A DNA stretch of 64,000 nt from positions 62,001 to 126,000 of the forward strand of contig NZ_JAJSEC010000008.1 in NCBI RefSeq assembly GCF_021272185.1, in the 5' to 3' direction. The notes under the pieces are model-generated. The model was given only the letters and a program-made list of their open reading frames with translations. It did not search any database and was not told the DNA's origin. The position numbers and the translations under genes are program-made. Below, piece after piece: positions 60,938 through 64,000 of the stretch. This stretch comes from Roseivivax sp. GX 12232 (GTDB lineage: Bacteria; Pseudomonadota; Alphaproteobacteria; Rhodobacterales; Rhodobacteraceae). Position 1 is the first letter of the stretch. Each line of letters opens with the position of its first letter.

Positions 60938-62044
60938 TCACAGCGCCATGTCGTCCCTGTGGATCAGCACCGCCCTGCCCGGATAGCCGAGGATCGCCTC
61001 GATCTCCTGGCTGCGGTGGCCGCGGATCGCGCGGGCCTCCTCGGCGGTGTAGCGGGTCAGCCCCTGCCCCAGCGCCGCGCCCTCGGGCGTGCGGATCGCC
61101 ACCGGGTCGCCGCGCCCGAAGGCGCCCTCGACCCGCGCGATGCCCGCCGGCAGCAGCGACCGCCCGGCCCGCAGCGCCGTCACCGCTCCCGCATCCAGCG
61201 TCAGCGTGCCGCGCGGCTTCATCGCCGCGATCCAGCGCTTGCGCGCGGTATGCGGGTCGCCCTGCGGGGTGAACCAGGTGGCCGGCGCGCCGTTTTCCAG
61301 CGCCGCCAGGGGGTTGAGGCCCGATCCTTCGGTGATCGCCATGGCGCAACCCGCCGCGGTGGCGGTCTTGCCGGCCATGAGCTTGGTCTTCATCCCGCCT
61401 TTCGACAGGCCCGAGCCCGCGTCGCCGGCCATGGCCTCGATCTCGGGGGTGATGGTCTCGATCACTTCGAAGCGCCGCGCCGAAGGGTCCTCGGCGGGAT
61501 TGCCGGAATAGAAGCCGTCGACGTCCGACAGCAGGATCAGCTGGTCGGCGCCCACCGTCACCGCCACCTGGGCGGCCAGCCGGTCGTTGTCGCCGTAGCG
61601 GATCTCGTCGGTGGCCACGGTGTCGTTCTCGTTCACGATGGGCACGACGCCATGCGCGAGAAGTGCCTCCATGGTGGCGCGGGAATTGAGGTAGCGCCGG
61701 CGGTCGGCGCTGTCCTCGAGCGTGACCAGGATCTGCGCGGTGGTGATGCCGTGCGGCGCCAGCCCCTCTTCCCAGGCGCGGGCAAGACGGATCTGCCCCA
61801 CCGCCGCCGCCGCCTGGCTTTGCTCGAGCGGCAGCTCGGCGCGCGGCAGCCCGAGGATCCCGCGCCCCAGCGCGATCGATCCCGAGGAGACCAGCACCAC
61901 ATCGGTGCCCCGCGCGCGCAGCCGGGCGACATCCTCGGCCATGGCGCGCAGCCAGGCGTCGCGGAAGGCCCCCGTCGCCTTGTCGACCAGGAGCGCCGAG
62001 CCGATCTTGACGACGACCCGGGCCGCCTCGCTCAGGGCTGCCAT
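60938..62044 (-). CDS. proB: glutamate 5-kinase
   Basis: The 368-residue amino-acid kinase has [67 protein letters not shown] and the [12 protein letters not shown] loop, followed by a C-terminal PUA domain (about 280-368). It phosphorylates glutamate and is normally feedback-inhibited by proline. ATG 62044 lies inside the last codons of obgE (13-base overlap), so the two are probably translated in tandem. Confidence 0.96.
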   Translation of the reverse strand: MAALSEAARVVVKIGSALLVDKATGAFRDAWLRAMAEDVARLRARGTDVVLVSSGSIALGRGILGLPRAELPLEQSQAAAAVGQIRLARAWEEGLAPHGITTAQILVTLEDSADRRRYLNSRATMEALLAHGVVPIVNENDTVATDEIRYGDNDRLAAQVAVTVGADQLILLSDVDGFYSGNPAEDPSARRFEVIETITPEIEAMAGDAGSGLSKGGMKTKLMAGKTATAAGCAMAITEGSGLNPLAALENGAPATWFTPQGDPHTARKRWIAAMKPRGTLTLDAGAVTALRAGRSLLPAGIARVEGAFGRGDPVAIRTPEGAALGQGLTRYTAEEARAIRGHRSQEIEAILGYPGRAVLIHRDDMAL

Positions 62045-63084
62045 CCGCCGCGCTCCTGCTCCTCGTCCTCGCGGTCCTCGCGGCGGCGCAGGGCGCGGGT
62101 CTCCTCGACCTCGGCCTTGAGCGCGCGCAAGACGCCGGTTACCCCGTCGCCCGAGATGCCCGACATGGTGAAGACGCGGCACTGCGCGACCTCCTCGAGC
62201 TCCTCGCGCAGGAAGGCGCGCTCTTCGTCGTCCATGGCGTCGACCTTGTTGAGGACGGTGATCCGCGGCTTGTCGGCCAGCCCCGCGCCATATTCCTCGA
62301 TCTCGTTGATGATCGTGCGGTAATCTTCCAGGAGCGAGCCCGAGGTGCCGTCGACCAGGTGCAGCAGCGCCGCGCAGCGCTCCACGTGGCCGAGGAACAG
62401 ATCGCCGAGCCCGCGGCCCTCATGCGCGCCCTCGATCAGACCGGGGATGTCAGCCACGACAAATTCCACGTTGTCGACGCCCACCACCCCGAGGTTGGGG
62501 TGCAGCGTGGTGAAGGGATAATCCGCGATCTTCGGCCGGGCGTTGGAGGTCGCCGCCAGGAAGGTCGACTTGCCGGCGTTCGGCAGGCCCAGGAGCCCGA
62601 CGTCGGCGATCAGCTTCAGCCGCAGCCAGAGCGTGCGTTCGACCCCGGCCTGGCCGGGATTGGCCCGGCGCGGCGCCTGGTTGGTGGCGCTCTTGAAGTG
62701 GATGTTGCCCCAGCCGCCGTTGCCGCCGCGCGCGAGCTGCACGCGCTGGCCCAGCTCGGCCAGGTCGGCGATCACCGTCTCCTGGTCCTCGTCGAGGATC
62801 TCGGTGCCGACCGGCACCCGCAACACGATGTCGCCGCCGTCGCGCCCGGTGCGCTGGCGGCCCATGCCCTGCTTGCCGTTCTCGGCGAAGTAATGCTGCT
62901 GGTAGCGGAAATCGATCAGCGTGTTCAGCCCGTCGACGGCCTCGGCCCAGACCGAGCCGCCCGAACCGCCGTCGCCGCCATCCGGCCCGCCGTATTCGAT
63001 ATACTTCTCGCGCCGGAAGCTCGCCGCCCCCGCGCCGCCGGAGCCGGAGCGGATGTAGACCTTGCAGAGGTCGAGGAATTTCAT
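62032..63084 (-). CDS. obgE: GTPase Obg (ObgE/CgtA)
   Basis: The 350-residue ribosome-associated GTPase has the glycine-rich Obg domain (about 1-158: [27 protein letters not shown]) and a G domain with G1 [10 protein letters not shown]3 [12 protein letters not shown] and G4 NKVD. A short acidic-basic tail ([13 protein letters not shown]) takes the place of the OCT domain. It acts in 50S assembly and stress signalling. It lies in the conserved order rpmA-GNAT-obg-proB-proA. Confidence 0.97.
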   Translation of the reverse strand: MKFLDLCKVYIRSGSGGAGAASFRREKYIEYGGPDGGDGGSGGSVWAEAVDGLNTLIDFRYQQHYFAENGKQGMGRQRTGRDGGDIVLRVPVGTEILDEDQETVIADLAELGQRVQLARGGNGGWGNIHFKSATNQAPRRANPGQAGVERTLWLRLKLIADVGLLGLPNAGKSTFLAATSNARPKIADYPFTTLHPNLGVVGVDNVEFVVADIPGLIEGAHEGRGLGDLFLGHVERCAALLHLVDGTSGSLLEDYRTIINEIEEYGAGLADKPRITVLNKVDAMDDEERAFLREELEEVAQCRVFTMSGISGDGVTGVLRALKAEVEETRALRRREDREDEEQERGGWQP

Positions 63085-63164
63085 CGGGGCGCCCCTTGAG
63101 TGATGCGTCAGAGGCGATACTGGACAACGCCCGGTCCCTCAAGTCCCGGGCGCGTCCACGCCTC

Positions 63165-63704
63165 TCAGTCGAGTTTTTTCAGATAGGTCCAGGTCGGCAC
63201 CGTGGCCTGCCGCGCGATGCAGAAGACCTCGGCATCGCCGATGTAGTCGAAGCCGCAGTTCACCAGCACCCGCGCCGAGGCGACATTGTCCTGGAAGACC
63301 GTGGCGAACATCGTGGCGTTCTGCATCGGGTTGGCCTCGACCAGCGCCTGCACGGCGTCCGAGGCGAGCCCGGTGTTCCAGAAGGCCGGCGCCACCCAGT
63401 AGCCGATCTCGGACTGGTTGCGGTCCATGCGCTTTAGCGCGATCACACCCATCAGCTCGGGCGCATCCATGCGCTGGCCGTCGATGGCCCAGATGTCCTC
63501 GGTCCGGTCGGGGGCCTGGGCGCGGGCGATATAGGCCTCGGCGGCGCCCGGCGGATAGGGATGCGGGATCGCCCCGGTCATGCAGGCCACGCGCTTGTCC
63601 CCGGCGTAAAGCTCGATCAGGCCCTGATCCGAGCGGCGCAGCGGGCGCAGCTGGAACCGGTCCGTGTCGATGACGGGCTGGGCGAGGGTCTGGTCGAGGC
63701 TCAT
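63165..63704 (-). CDS. RimJ/RimL-type GNAT N-acetyltransferase
   Basis: The 179-residue protein has the N-terminal TDRFQLRPLRRSDQGLIELY of RimJ/RimL-like acetyltransferases, the block ELMGVIALKRMDRNQSEIGYWVAPAFWNTGLASDAVQAL with the acetyl-CoA loop, and NVASARVLVNCGFDYIG. It lies between rpmA and obgE as in many Rhodobacterales, which suggests a ribosome-related role, but the substrate is not known. The start is ATG 63704. Confidence 0.87.
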   Translation of the reverse strand: MSLDQTLAQPVIDTDRFQLRPLRRSDQGLIELYAGDKRVACMTGAIPHPYPPGAAEAYIARAQAPDRTEDIWAIDGQRMDAPELMGVIALKRMDRNQSEIGYWVAPAFWNTGLASDAVQALVEANPMQNATMFATVFQDNVASARVLVNCGFDYIGDAEVFCIARQATVPTWTYLKKLD

Positions 63705-63850
63705 CGGGTTACTCCTCCGGGGGTCGGCGCCGCTCCTCCACGGCTACCGGGATGCCTTAGTATCTGGGTGCGGACGGGGCACATGTCATCGCCCTATCCG
63801 GGAAAAATGTCTTAACGCGTCCCGTCAGGTGCCTGATCCGGAACGAAAAA

Positions 63851-63876
63851 GGGGACCGGCGGTATCGCCGATCCCC
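63851..63876 (-). terminator. rho-independent terminator of the rpmA operon
   Basis: GGGGACCGGCG (63851-63861) and CGCCGATCCCC (63866-63876) pair with one internal mismatch around the loop GTAT. On the minus strand five T residues follow. It lies 27 bases after the rpmA stop and separates the ribosomal genes from the GNAT gene. Confidence 0.88.
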
Positions 63877-63903
63877 CTGCTTTTCGCTGCATGCCGGGTC
63901 GGC

Positions 63904-64000
63904 TTACTCAGCGGCCTCCGCCTTGGGAAGCACGGATACGAAGGTGCGGCCCTTGAACCCCTTGCGGAAGTTCACGGCGCCCTCGGTGGTCGCAAAGAGG
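63904..64000 (-). CDS. rpmA: 50S ribosomal protein L27 (C-terminal part)
   Basis: The last 31 residues of L27 are visible: [14 protein letters not shown], then [11 protein letters not shown] and the tail KAEAAE before TAA (63904-63906). This matches the L27 C-terminus, in which the FRKG...RTFVSV strand is conserved. The rest of the gene, and the expected rplU, lie beyond the right edge. A terminator follows. Confidence 0.92.
   Translation of the reverse strand, partial: LFATTEGAVNFRKGFKGRTFVSVLPKAEAAE

Overview
The window comes from a very GC-rich alphaproteobacterium, most likely Rhodobacterales (Rhodobacteraceae/Roseobacteraceae). Several things point there: a LexA box of the alphaproteobacterial direct-repeat form (GAAC-N7-GAAC) in front of lexA; a ChpT-type histidine phosphotransferase; a holin plus GH108 muramidase pair of the gene-transfer-agent release type; an OlsB/OlsA ornithine-lipid pair; the order rpmA-GNAT-obg-proB-proA; and 16-base palindromes that fit the LacI-family regulator CceR upstream of zwf and eno. 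Nearly everything is chromosomal housekeeping with tight, often 4-base-overlapping operons. There are no rRNA or tRNA genes, CRISPR arrays or insertion sequences that I can see.

Layout. 1-3.3 kb: C4-dicarboxylate two-component system dctB-dctD (dctD runs off the left edge) and a beta-keto acid cleavage enzyme. 3.7-6.9 kb: an arsenic operon (arsR-arsC fusion, GAPDH, arsJ) behind a palindromic operator that abuts the start codon. 7-11.6 kb: iron-type alcohol dehydrogenase, then divergent oxyR/katG. 11.8-16.6 kb: an aminotransferase and a glycine betaine/proline-type ABC transporter. 17.4-24.9 kb: a reductase, an isoquinoline-oxidoreductase-like molybdoenzyme pair, glpK and a lytic transglycosylase. 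25-32.9 kb: nagA-nagK, lexA, comEC, gltX, gltA. 33-34.4 kb: an AT-rich two-gene cassette (a membrane protein and a secreted PEGA-like protein) that looks foreign. 34.5-39.2 kb: enoyl-CoA hydratase/isomerase, ccmF-ccmH, holin and endolysin. 39.7-45 kb: cupin, PRC-barrel stress protein, zwf-pgl-pgi operon. 45.3-54.5 kb: nucleoside hydrolase, GST, GNAT, CBS protein, SelO, ZntB-type transporter, DUF533 protein, two EamA transporters. 54.6-64 kb: eno, ccmE, olsB-olsA, DUF3553, chpT, proA/proB/obg, GNAT and the end of rpmA.

How the parts connect. The zwf-pgl-pgi operon and eno carry near-identical palindromes at almost the same distance from their start codons, so hexose entry and lower glycolysis are probably under one LacI-type regulator. 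OxyR/KatG handle peroxide. The ars operon pairs arsenate reduction with the GAPDH/ArsJ organoarsenical export route but has no adjacent arsenite pump. ChpT belongs to the CckA-ChpT-CtrA relay, which in Rhodobacter controls gene-transfer-agent release, and the release genes are also in this window.

The most interesting unexplained structure is a dispersed intergenic repeat of about 165 bp present five times (near 11.7, 16.9, 17.2, 39.4 and 50.8 kb). It has about 30-base terminal inverted arms and small hairpins whose pairing is kept by compensatory changes between copies. Other non-coding structure includes a 9-base minisatellite of about 14.7 copies at 51.1 kb, a 24-base minisatellite against the 3' end of proA, three tandem units of about 150 bp before glpK with a related copy after eno, and a duplicated terminator after the betaine operon. 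All assignments come from reading the sequence; no database search was possible.
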